A DNA stretch of 64,000 nucleotides from Pseudooceanicola pacificus. GTDB lineage: Bacteria > Pseudomonadota > Alphaproteobacteria > Rhodobacterales > Rhodobacteraceae. A program made the translations under genes and the position numbers. This document shows, piece after piece, positions 48,356 through 55,253 of this stretch (positions are counted from its first letter, which is position 1; every line of letters starts with the position of its first letter). The stretch lies in the NCBI RefSeq assembly GCF_009789075.1, contig NZ_WNXQ01000007.1, forward strand, positions 62,001 through 126,000, written 5' to 3'. Below the pieces are notes generated by a model, which was not told the origin of the DNA, did not search any database, and saw only the letters and a program-made list of their open reading frames with translations.

Positions 48356-49108
48356 ATGTATCTCAAGGGAAAACACGCCATCGTCACGGGTGGCGGCACG
48401 GGGATCGGGCTGGCCATCGCGCGGGCGCTTGTCGCGCAGGGGGCCGAGGTGACGATCACCGGGCGCCGGATGGATGTGCTCAAGGACGTGGCGGAACCGG
48501 GGATGCACCCGCTGGTCATGGACGTGACGGACGAGGCGATGATCCGCGATGTCACCGCCCGGGCGGTCGAGGTCCGCGGCCCTGTGCAGATCTGCGTCGC
48601 CAATGCCGGAATCGCCGAGGGGCGCAAGCTGCACAAGACCTCATCGGAATTCTGGCGCAAGATCATGGCCACCAACCTCGACGGCTGTTTCTACACCGTG
48701 CGCGAAAGCCTGCAGTCGATGATCACCACCGACTGGGGGCGGGTCATCGCCGTCTCCTCCATCGCCGGGCTGCGCGGATCGGCCGGTGCCGGGGCCTATG
48801 CCGCCTCCAAACACGGGGTGATCGGCATGATCCGGTCCTTTGCCGAGGATTTCATGGGCGCGCCCTATACCTTCAACACGATCTGCCCGGGCTATGTCGA
48901 CACACCGATCGTGACCCGCAACACCGACAGCATCTCGCAACGCGCCGGCGTTTCGCAGCAAGAGGCGCGCGACATCATGATCAGCGCCAACCGCCACAAG
49001 CGGCTGATCGCGCCCGAGGAGGTTGCCGCCGCCGCGCTCTGGCTCTGCAATCCGGCCTGCGAGAGCGTGAACGGCACCGAGATCGCCATCGCCGGCGGCC
49101 AGGTCTGA
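48356..49108 (+). CDS. SDR family NAD(P)-dependent oxidoreductase
   Basis: A 250-residue short-chain dehydrogenase. The cofactor motif is TGGGTGIG, then VANAGIAEG; the catalytic triad is Ser in VIAVSSIAGLRGSAG with Tyr-x3-Lys in AYAASKHG. The C-terminal AIAGGQV is typical of the classical family. It resembles 3-hydroxybutyrate or 3-oxoacyl reductase-type SDRs, but the substrate cannot be assigned. Its ATG follows GAGGACGGG, and it stands alone between divergent and convergent neighbours. Confidence 0.92.
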   Translation: MYLKGKHAIVTGGGTGIGLAIARALVAQGAEVTITGRRMDVLKDVAEPGMHPLVMDVTDEAMIRDVTARAVEVRGPVQICVANAGIAEGRKLHKTSSEFWRKIMATNLDGCFYTVRESLQSMITTDWGRVIAVSSIAGLRGSAGAGAYAASKHGVIGMIRSFAEDFMGAPYTFNTICPGYVDTPIVTRNTDSISQRAGVSQQEARDIMISANRHKRLIAPEEVAAAALWLCNPACESVNGTEIAIAGGQV

Positions 49109-49289
49109 AAGCGGCCTTGCCGCCAGCCGCCGCGGCTGTGCCTTGCCCGAGGGGGTGATCTGACCCGCCGGCAAATCGCCGGGCCCGCGCGCGGCGGTGG
49201 CGCAGGGCGCTGCCGCGCCGCGCGACGACTGGGGGGAGAGCCGACCGGCGGCCGGACCTGGGATGGCTGAAGCGACCGGCCCGCCCGGT

Positions 49290-50066
49290 TCAGGCGCTCT
49301 TCAGCATCGGCGCCGAGGCGCGGCCCTCGGCCCAGCTGCGCGCGGCATCGCCGAATGCGGCAAACAGCGGGCGCGAGACCGGATCCTGCGCGGCGTTGTA
49401 TTCCGGGTGCCACTGCACCGACAGGGAAAAGCCCCGCGCGCCGTCGACATAGGCCGCTTCGGGCGTGCCATCGGGCGCGGTGCCGTCGATGTGGAACCGC
49501 TTGCCCGCGCAGCTGACGCCCTGGCCATGCAGCGTGTTGGTCATCACCTCGGGCGCGCCCATCAGCTTGTGAAAGACCCCGCCCTCGGCAAAGGTCACCT
49601 TGTGGCGGAGGGCGAATTTCTCTTCGATCGTGCCATCGGGGGGCATGCGGTGGTTCATCCGCCCGGGCAGGTCGCGGATCTCGGGGTGGAGCGTGGACCC
49701 CATCGCCACCGCGACCTCCTGAAAGCCGCGGCAGATGCCCAGGAAGGGCTGGCCCCGCTCGACACAGGCGCGCACCAGCGGCAGCGTGACAGAGTCGCGG
49801 GCCCGGTCGAAGGTGCCATGCGCCTCGGTCGCGTCCTCGCCGTATTCCTCGGGGTGGACATTGGGGCGGCCCCCGGTCAGCAGGAAGCCGTCGAAACTGT
49901 CCAGCAGCTCCTCGACACCGACATAGCGCGGGTCGGCGGGGATCAGCAGCGGCAGGCAATCCGACACCTCGGCCACCGCCTGGACACACATGACCCCGCC
50001 CGAATGGGCGCGGTAATCGTCCCGCACAACCTGGTTGGTGATGATCCCGACGCGCGCGCGTGCCAT
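49290..50066 (-). CDS. gamma-glutamyl-gamma-aminobutyrate hydrolase family protein (class I GATase-like)
   Basis: A 258-residue hydrolase of peptidase family C26. The nucleophile is Cys112 in FLGICRGFQEVAVAMG; the catalytic His-x-Glu is in VQWHPEYNA. Other family motifs are DGFLLTGGRPNVHP and RARDSVTLPLVRACVERG. PuuD relatives hydrolyse gamma-glutamyl-GABA in putrescine catabolism, but no puu genes adjoin, so the substrate is open. Start 50066 has GGAAG upstream. Confidence 0.9.
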   Translation of the reverse strand: MARARVGIITNQVVRDDYRAHSGGVMCVQAVAEVSDCLPLLIPADPRYVGVEELLDSFDGFLLTGGRPNVHPEEYGEDATEAHGTFDRARDSVTLPLVRACVERGQPFLGICRGFQEVAVAMGSTLHPEIRDLPGRMNHRMPPDGTIEEKFALRHKVTFAEGGVFHKLMGAPEVMTNTLHGQGVSCAGKRFHIDGTAPDGTPEAAYVDGARGFSLSVQWHPEYNAAQDPVSRPLFAAFGDAARSWAEGRASAPMLKSA

Positions 50067-50222
50067 AGCGGTCTTCCTGCCCGTTGTTTCGGTCCGACAG
50101 TACCGTCCCGGCCCCGCCAAAGAAACCGGAATTGCTGTGCGTTGATGCAGGCCGGGATGGCAATGCCTGCGGATTACGCAGTTCCCCGCCCGGGCGCGGG
50201 CATCGGCCGGGGGGCGGATCGG

Positions 50223-51236
50223 TCATGGCCCCGCGCCCGCCCCGCCCGCCAGCCTGGCCCCGTCTTGAGCGGGCTGGTGAAAGGCATGACACCCGCGCCC
50301 CGCATGTTTCGCGGCATAGAGCGCGGCATCGGCGTCGCACAGCATCCGGGCCGGATCGGGGCGGGTGTAATCGGTTGAAATCGCGGTGCCGGCGCTGGCC
50401 GAGATGCGGCACCGCCGGTCGCCGAAGGACATCGGGTCCTCCAGCCGGCGGATCAGTCGCAGGGCGATGTCCTCGATCCTGTGTCGGTCGTTCAGCCGGT
50501 CGAGGACGATCACGAATTCATCCCCGCCGATGCGCGCCACCGTATCCTCTCCCCGCGTGACATCGGACATGATGGCGGCCGCGCGCTGCAACACCTGATC
50601 GCCCGCCGCATGGCCCAGCGTGTCGTTCACCGCCTTGAAGAAATCGAGGTCGATATGCATCACCGCAAAGGGCTGCGCGGCCGAGGCGATGCGCTCCAGC
50701 ACCGCGTCCAGCGCACGGCGGTTGCGCAACCCGGTGAGCGTGTCCGTCAGCGCGCGCTCCTCGGCTGCCAGGCGTTCGCCCTGAAAGCGCAGCGACATCT
50801 GGCGCAGCATTTCCATCGCCGAAGATTTCGCCTCCACCAGGAACAGCATCTCGACGGCCAGGTCGGTCGGGGCGAAATCCTCGTTCGTCAGGGTGTAGTC
50901 GCGCACCGCCTCGATGATCGAGATGCCGAAGGCGAGGTTGACCAGCGCCCCGCCCTGCCCGTCCGGCATCAGCACGCCCGACAGGGTGGTGCGCGGCGGA
51001 TCCCGCAGCTCAAGCCTGAGCCGCGCCCCGGCCAGGCCCAGCAGGCCCGCCATGTCGGGTGCGGGCGACGGGCGCAGAACGCGCGCCAGATCCAGGAACG
51101 GCTGGCCGATCAGCGGGCGGCCCGGGCGCAGCTTGCACAGTGTCGGCCCGGCATGAGTCATCCGGCCCTCGGGATCGAGCGTGACATGCATCGGGCAGAG
51201 CACGTCCAGCGCGGATGCCATCAATGCCCGGCTCAC
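50223..51236 (-). CDS. diguanylate cyclase with HNOB-associated (HNOBA) sensor domain
   Basis: A 337-residue cytosolic protein. Residues about 10-150 resemble the HNOBA domain that partners H-NOX in soluble guanylate cyclases and bacterial relatives: LDPEGRMTHAGPTLCKLRPG, GISIIEAVRDYTLTNEDFAPTDLAVEMLFLVEAKS. A short helix (FQGERLAAEERAL) leads to GGDEF (237-241) with an RxxD inhibitory site at 228-231, so c-di-GMP synthesis with product feedback is expected. The GTG start overlaps the stop of the H-NOX-like gene (GTGA), indicating translational coupling and probably a stable pair. Confidence 0.92.
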   Translation of the reverse strand: MSRALMASALDVLCPMHVTLDPEGRMTHAGPTLCKLRPGRPLIGQPFLDLARVLRPSPAPDMAGLLGLAGARLRLELRDPPRTTLSGVLMPDGQGGALVNLAFGISIIEAVRDYTLTNEDFAPTDLAVEMLFLVEAKSSAMEMLRQMSLRFQGERLAAEERALTDTLTGLRNRRALDAVLERIASAAQPFAVMHIDLDFFKAVNDTLGHAAGDQVLQRAAAIMSDVTRGEDTVARIGGDEFVIVLDRLNDRHRIEDIALRLIRRLEDPMSFGDRRCRISASAGTAISTDYTRPDPARMLCDADAALYAAKHAGRGCHAFHQPAQDGARLAGGAGAGP

Positions 51237-51820
51237 CCCGTTCGCGCCCCCAGGTCGAAATCGCGGCCGCTGGCATAGCCCGCGACGACCAGCGACACCT
51301 CGATGGTTTCCGTGCCCGCCCCCTCGGCTACCGGCGACAGGGTCACCAGCGCGCCGTAATCGTCGGCCATCGCGCGCAGCACGCCGGTCAGCACATGGCC
51401 ATAGCCCGGGCGCGGGGCGGCGCAGGCGATGCTGAACCGGCCCTCGCCGAGATCCGCCAGGTCGATGCGCGGCAGGTCGAGGTCGGGCACCGCAAGGCGC
51501 GCGCGGTCGGGCAATTCGTCGAGCGAGAGCAGGAAATCCACAAACCCCGCGCCGGCAAAGCGCAGGAGCCGCCTGAGCGAGGCCATCGCGGGATGCGAGA
51601 CGAGGTAGGTCCCCACATCCTCCAGCACCGCGTTGCGCGTCCGGTCCAGCCGCCCCGCCAGCGCGTCGAGCACCGCATCGGTGAGCGCGGGATCGTAGGT
51701 CAGCATCGCCTCGAACCCCGCGAAACCCAGGCCCGCGTCGCGGGTCACCGTGTCCCAGAACCCTGTGCCATAGGTGTCGCAGGCAAAACGCTGCAACGCC
51801 ATGTTGATCAGTCCGTGCAT
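51233..51820 (-). CDS. H-NOX-like (heme NO-binding fold) protein lacking canonical heme ligands
   Basis: A 195-residue protein with the H-NOX architecture: MHGLINMALQRFACDTYG at the N-terminus, TYDPALTDAVLDALA, LEDVGTYLVSHPAMASLRRLL, FVDFLLSLDEL and VPDLDLPRI, then GRFSIACAAPRPGYGHVLTG. In canonical H-NOX the residue about nine after the start of FLLS is the proximal histidine; here the equivalent position (about 105, in LDELPDRA) is Asp, and the YxSxR heme-propionate motif reads CAAPR (133-137). It may not bind heme in the usual way. It is translationally coupled to the HNOBA-GGDEF gene. Confidence 0.88.
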   Translation of the reverse strand: MHGLINMALQRFACDTYGTGFWDTVTRDAGLGFAGFEAMLTYDPALTDAVLDALAGRLDRTRNAVLEDVGTYLVSHPAMASLRRLLRFAGAGFVDFLLSLDELPDRARLAVPDLDLPRIDLADLGEGRFSIACAAPRPGYGHVLTGVLRAMADDYGALVTLSPVAEGAGTETIEVSLVVAGYASGRDFDLGARTG

Positions 51821-51919
51821 CTTCCGTCCATCGCCGCCTGGCGCGCAGGATGGCCCGTCAGCACTTAACGAAGACCGAACATTTCCAATTGTCGGGGTTT
51901 TCCCGGGCGATGCGCGGGA

Positions 51920-53476
51920 TCAGAAATCGGTGGGCGCGCCGCCTTCGGACTTCCTGCGGGCGACGAAATCGGCCAGTTCCTCGCGGATCGCCTCGTCCAT
52001 CGGGGGGGCCTCGAACTCGTTCAGGATGCGCTTGTAGACATGATGCGCGCGCTCGGCCGTCCAGATGCCGCCGGCGACCTCCCAGCCCTCGTAATTGCGC
52101 CAGTCCGACAGGAAGGGCTGGTAGAAGGCGGTGGTATAACGTTCCTGGGTGTGCTGGGTGCCGAAGAAATGGCCGTTGTGCTTGACCTCGCGGATCGCGT
52201 CCAGGGCGATGTCCTCGGGCCCGGTGGCCCAGGTCGCGGGCTCCATATAGCGCTGGATCTGCTGCAGAACCTCGCAATCCATCACGAATTTCTCGGGGCT
52301 GGCGATCAGCCCGCCCTCCAGCCAGCCGGCGGCGTGGTAGACGATGTGGCTGCCCGACTGCACGGCCGCCCAGAGCGAATTCGACGTCTCCCACATCGCC
52401 TGCCCGTCGGGCACGTTGGCGGCGCAGACCCCCGAAGAGCGCATCGGCAGCTTGTAGAACCGCGCCATCTGGCCGGTCATCTGGGTCGCGCGCATGTATT
52501 CGGGCGTGCCAAAGGCGGGCGCGCCGGTCTTCATGTCGACATTCGAGGTGAAGGTGCCGATGGCGCAGGGCACGCCCGGGTTGATCCACTGCGCCAGTGC
52601 GATGGCCGACAGCCCCTCGGCCAGCGACTGCGCCACCGCGCCCGCCATCGTCACCGGCGCCATTGCCCCCGCCAGGGTGAAGGGCGTCACGATCAGCCCC
52701 TGCCCGCGCCGGGCCAGCCGCATCCATCCGTCCAGCATCGGGTGGTCGTGCTTCAGCGGCGAGGTGGAGTTGATATTCGTGTACATTCGGGGGGTTGCGT
52801 CGAATTCTTCATGTGACAGGCCGCCCGCGATGCGCACCATCTCCATCACGTCCTCGACCCGCTCGGTCCCCAGCGAATAGGCGTGCGGCACCTTGTCGGT
52901 CAGCGTGAGCTTGTCGTAGAGCACGTCGAGGTGGCGGATCGAGGGATGGATGTCCACCGGCTCCACCGGATAGCCGCCGGCGAAGTGGATGCAGTTGAAA
53001 TACTGCGTCAGTTTCAGCAGGTTGGCGCAATATTCCCGTGTGCCGGGCACCTTGCGGCCGATCTCCATGTCCCAGTAGTTCGGCGGCGAGGAGACGTTGC
53101 CGAAGAGGATATAGTCCCCGCCCACCACCAGCTTGCGGTCGGGGTTGCGCGGGGTCAGCGTCCACTGTTCGGGGCATTTGGCCAGCATCTCCATCACGAA
53201 GTCGCGGCCCATGTAGACGACCTCTCCCTCGACCCGGCAGCCGGCCTGTTTCAGCAGGGTCGCCGCCTCGGGGTTCAGGAAGGCGACGCCGATCTCTTCG
53301 AGAATGGTCATCGCGCCATCGTGGATCGCCTGCACCCCCTCGGGCGAGAGCGGCTCTGTCGGGCGGTCGTGGTTCACCGGCAGGCGCCAGGGCATCTGCT
53401 CGATCGCCGAGGGTCCGCGCCGCGCCGCGTGTCCGGCGCGGCCGCCGCTGCGTTTCTTACGGGGACTCTCGGTCAT
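51920..53476 (-). CDS. trimethylamine methyltransferase (MttB) superfamily protein
   Basis: A 518-residue member of the MttB family without pyrrolysine: the frame has no internal TAG. A basic N-terminus precedes RPTEPLSPEGVQAIHDGAMTILEEIGVAFLNPEA. Other stretches are YILFGNVSSPPNYWD, NINSTSPLKHDHPMLDG, TPFTLAGAMAPVTMAGAVAQS and FGTQHTQERYTTAFYQPFLSDW. Non-Pyl relatives demethylate glycine betaine or other quaternary amines using a corrinoid protein. None is encoded next to it, so the methyl acceptor must be encoded elsewhere. Upstream (53539-53559) is a perfect inverted repeat. Confidence 0.9.
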   Translation of the reverse strand: MTESPRKKRSGGRAGHAARRGPSAIEQMPWRLPVNHDRPTEPLSPEGVQAIHDGAMTILEEIGVAFLNPEAATLLKQAGCRVEGEVVYMGRDFVMEMLAKCPEQWTLTPRNPDRKLVVGGDYILFGNVSSPPNYWDMEIGRKVPGTREYCANLLKLTQYFNCIHFAGGYPVEPVDIHPSIRHLDVLYDKLTLTDKVPHAYSLGTERVEDVMEMVRIAGGLSHEEFDATPRMYTNINSTSPLKHDHPMLDGWMRLARRGQGLIVTPFTLAGAMAPVTMAGAVAQSLAEGLSAIALAQWINPGVPCAIGTFTSNVDMKTGAPAFGTPEYMRATQMTGQMARFYKLPMRSSGVCAANVPDGQAMWETSNSLWAAVQSGSHIVYHAAGWLEGGLIASPEKFVMDCEVLQQIQRYMEPATWATGPEDIALDAIREVKHNGHFFGTQHTQERYTTAFYQPFLSDWRNYEGWEVAGGIWTAERAHHVYKRILNEFEAPPMDEAIREELADFVARRKSEGGAPTDF

Positions 53477-53538
53477 GGCCTGCTCCTGGGTGTCATTGCG
53501 GCCACAAGAGCCCGGCGCGCAGGGCGTTGCGCCACCGG

Positions 53539-53559
53539 ATGCGACAAGCCCTGTCGCAT
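53539..53559. promoter_or_regulatory. perfect 8-bp inverted repeat upstream of the MttB-family gene
   Basis: ATGCGACA (53539-53546) and TGTCGCAT (53552-53559) flank AGCCC, 63-83 bp upstream of the MttB-family ATG and six bases after the HAD gene stop. Symmetry and position fit an operator; a terminator for the HAD gene is the alternative, though the stem is not GC-rich and has no U-tract. Confidence 0.5.
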
Positions 53560-53564
53560 TTCCT

Positions 53565-54269
53565 TCATTCGGCGCGCGGTGCGCCCCGATCCAGCCAGGC
53601 CGGCAGATGGCCGATATCGGGCAGCACGACATCGGCAAATGGCGCCAGCTGGACAGTTGTGGCCGGGCCGGTGAGCACGCCGATGCAGATCATCCCGGCA
53701 GCGCGCCCGGCGATCATGTCATGGGTGCTGTCCCCCACCATCGCGATGCGGCCCGGCGCCTTGCCCGTGGCGCGGGCAAAGGCCAGCAGCGGGGCCGGAT
53801 CGGGCTTGGCCCCGTGGCCGGAATCGAACCCGGCGACAAAATCGAACAATTCGAACACCTCGGCCCGGGTCAGATGGGCGCGGGCGGCAAATTCGGTATC
53901 GTTGGTCATCACCCCAAGCGCGAGGCCCCGCGCCCGCAGCCCGCCCAGCAGGACCGGCAGATCGGCGGCGGGGCGCTGTGGCGCGACGGCGGCGCGGCGG
54001 GTCATCAGATCCTCGACCGCATCGACATCGGCGCCCGGCAGGGCCGAGGTGATCAGCTCGGCCGCCTCGCGGTTGGTGCCGGCGATGATCACGCTGTCGG
54101 GGCGGAACGCCCTGCGGCCCAGGTCATAGCGCATGGTTTCGGCCATGCGATCCGCCACGGCCCCGTCCCCGGCTGACAATTCGTCGATCAGCCCGCCGGC
54201 CCAGTGATCCCAGGTCGCCGCGAAATCGAACAAGGTGCCGTCCTTGTCGAACAGAATGCCGTCAATCAT
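53565..54269 (-). CDS. HAD superfamily phosphatase (Gph-like)
   Basis: A 234-residue HAD hydrolase. Motif I FDKDGTLFDF (nucleophile Asp with acid/base Asp; the usual FDLDGT is FDKDGT), motif II GVMTNDTEF, lysine in GAKPDPAPLLAF, and motif IV MVGDSTHDMIAG. A helical cap lies between about 18 and 90. It resembles phosphoglycolate phosphatases but is not closely similar to the gph-like gene at 17423. It is transcribed in the same direction as the MttB-family gene with 88 bp between. Confidence 0.88.
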   Translation of the reverse strand: MIDGILFDKDGTLFDFAATWDHWAGGLIDELSAGDGAVADRMAETMRYDLGRRAFRPDSVIIAGTNREAAELITSALPGADVDAVEDLMTRRAAVAPQRPAADLPVLLGGLRARGLALGVMTNDTEFAARAHLTRAEVFELFDFVAGFDSGHGAKPDPAPLLAFARATGKAPGRIAMVGDSTHDMIAGRAAGMICIGVLTGPATTVQLAPFADVVLPDIGHLPAWLDRGAPRAE

Positions 54270-54374
54270 GGTGGTTCGCCCCTCGCTGTGCTGCCTGCAA
54301 CAACACGCCGCAGCGCAAAAAACCGCAAGGGCCTGTTGTCCGGCGCCCCGGGGGCCTAAGCACTATGGTAGCGC

Positions 54375-54406
54375 TTGACAACTATTCCCCGTTGAAATGT
54401 CATAAC
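54375..54406 (+). promoter_or_regulatory. candidate promoter and operator of the MarR gene
   Basis: A consensus TTGACA (54375-54380) lies 31 bp before the MarR ATG; TCATAA/CATAAC at 54400-54406 could be the -10 with long spacing. TGACA (54376-54380) and TGTCA (54398-54402), plus CAAC and GTTG inside, give a gapped inverted repeat that would suit autoregulation. Confidence 0.4.
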
Positions 54407-54410
54407 ACGT

Positions 54411-54863
54411 ATGTCCGAAGCACCTTATCACCTTCATGCGTCCCTTGGTTACAGCCTGTCCATCGCATCGCGGCAGCAGGAACGCAGGCTTGACGAACAG
54501 CTCAAGGCGCTTGGACTGACCCGGATCACCTGGTGCATCATCCTGGCCGTGGGAAACGAGGGGCTGACCCAGCCCTCGGACATCGCGACATTTGTCGGCA
54601 TCGACCGCACCGCCACCTCGCGCGCCCTGCGCCAGATGGAAGCGGCCAAGCTGCTGGACCGTCAGAGCGGCACCGAGGACCGGCGCACCCGGCAGGTCAC
54701 CCTGACCCGCAAGGGCCGCAAGGCGCTGGAAACCGGCACGCCGATTGCGCGCGGCAACAATGCCAAGCTGGCGGAAACCCTGACCGCCGAGGAAGCGGCG
54801 CTGCTGAAGGACCTGTTGGATCGGATGATCGCGTCGGACGACAAGGACCTGACCTATATCTAG
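54411..54863 (+). CDS. MarR family transcriptional regulator
   Basis: A 150-residue MarR-type winged-helix repressor. The DNA-binding core is in LTQPSDIATFVGIDRTATSRALRQMEAAKLLDRQ, with the wing GTEDRRTRQVTLTRKGRKAL typical of the family (DxRxxxxxLT pattern). N- and C-terminal helices form the dimer interface. There is no obvious divergent target; the nearest genes are the HAD gene upstream (opposite strand) and a DUF3572 gene converging on it, so autoregulation or a distant target is likely. Confidence 0.92.
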   Translation: MSEAPYHLHASLGYSLSIASRQQERRLDEQLKALGLTRITWCIILAVGNEGLTQPSDIATFVGIDRTATSRALRQMEAAKLLDRQSGTEDRRTRQVTLTRKGRKALETGTPIARGNNAKLAETLTAEEAALLKDLLDRMIASDDKDLTYI

Positions 54864-54873
54864 GCCCCTGCCC

Positions 54874-55155
54874 TCAGGTCCAGTGGGTCCGCCCGGCGCC
54901 CTGCAGAACGGCCATCGCCATCATCGGCATCTCGTAGCGGAGGTCCCGGTCGTCGCAGCATTCGACCACCCAGGTGTCATCGAGGGTGATGAATTCCAGA
55001 ACCGAGGTCAGGAAGTCGGGATCATGCGCCCTGCGCTGGAGCTCTTCGGAATCGGCACCGGTGGAGCTGAGGAAGACAGGCAGCAGCGAATCCTGCCCGA
55101 CCAGCCAGGTCAGGCATTTCAGGGCGATCACTTCTGCAGCGTCTTGCTTCATCAT
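54874..55155 (-). CDS. DUF3572 family protein
   Basis: A 93-residue acidic, mostly helical protein with the DUF3572 pattern: AAEVIALKCLTWLVGQDSLLPVFLSSTG, ELQRRAHDPDFLTSVLEFITLDD, then a polar C-terminus with VVECCDDRDLRYEMPM. The family is confined largely to alphaproteobacteria and has no known function. Two adjacent ATG codons (55155, 55152) begin the frame. It is divergent from the PleD-like gene across 98 bp, an arrangement I believe is common in this order. Confidence 0.85.
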   Translation of the reverse strand: MMKQDAAEVIALKCLTWLVGQDSLLPVFLSSTGADSEELQRRAHDPDFLTSVLEFITLDDTWVVECCDDRDLRYEMPMMAMAVLQGAGRTHWT

Positions 55156-55195
55156 CTTTCATGTCGCACTTTGCCCGGCAGAGGGAAAGGAATTC

Positions 55196-55210
55196 TTAAC
55201 CATTCTCAAC
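55196..55210 (+). promoter_or_regulatory. CtrA-like half-site upstream of the PleD-like gene
   Basis: TTAACCATTCTCAAC has a perfect left half (TTAA, with CC following) and a degenerate right half (CAAC for TTAA) at the 7-bp spacing of CtrA sites, 44-58 bp upstream of the ATG. Suggestive only. Confidence 0.3.
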
Positions 55211-55253
55211 AAATGTTATCCGTAGTTTTGGTTTCAGCCGGGTAGTCATCGGA

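Noticed and set aside
51920-53476. Pyrrolysine-containing trimethylamine methyltransferase
   Set aside because: The frame has no internal amber codon and no pyl genes are seen.
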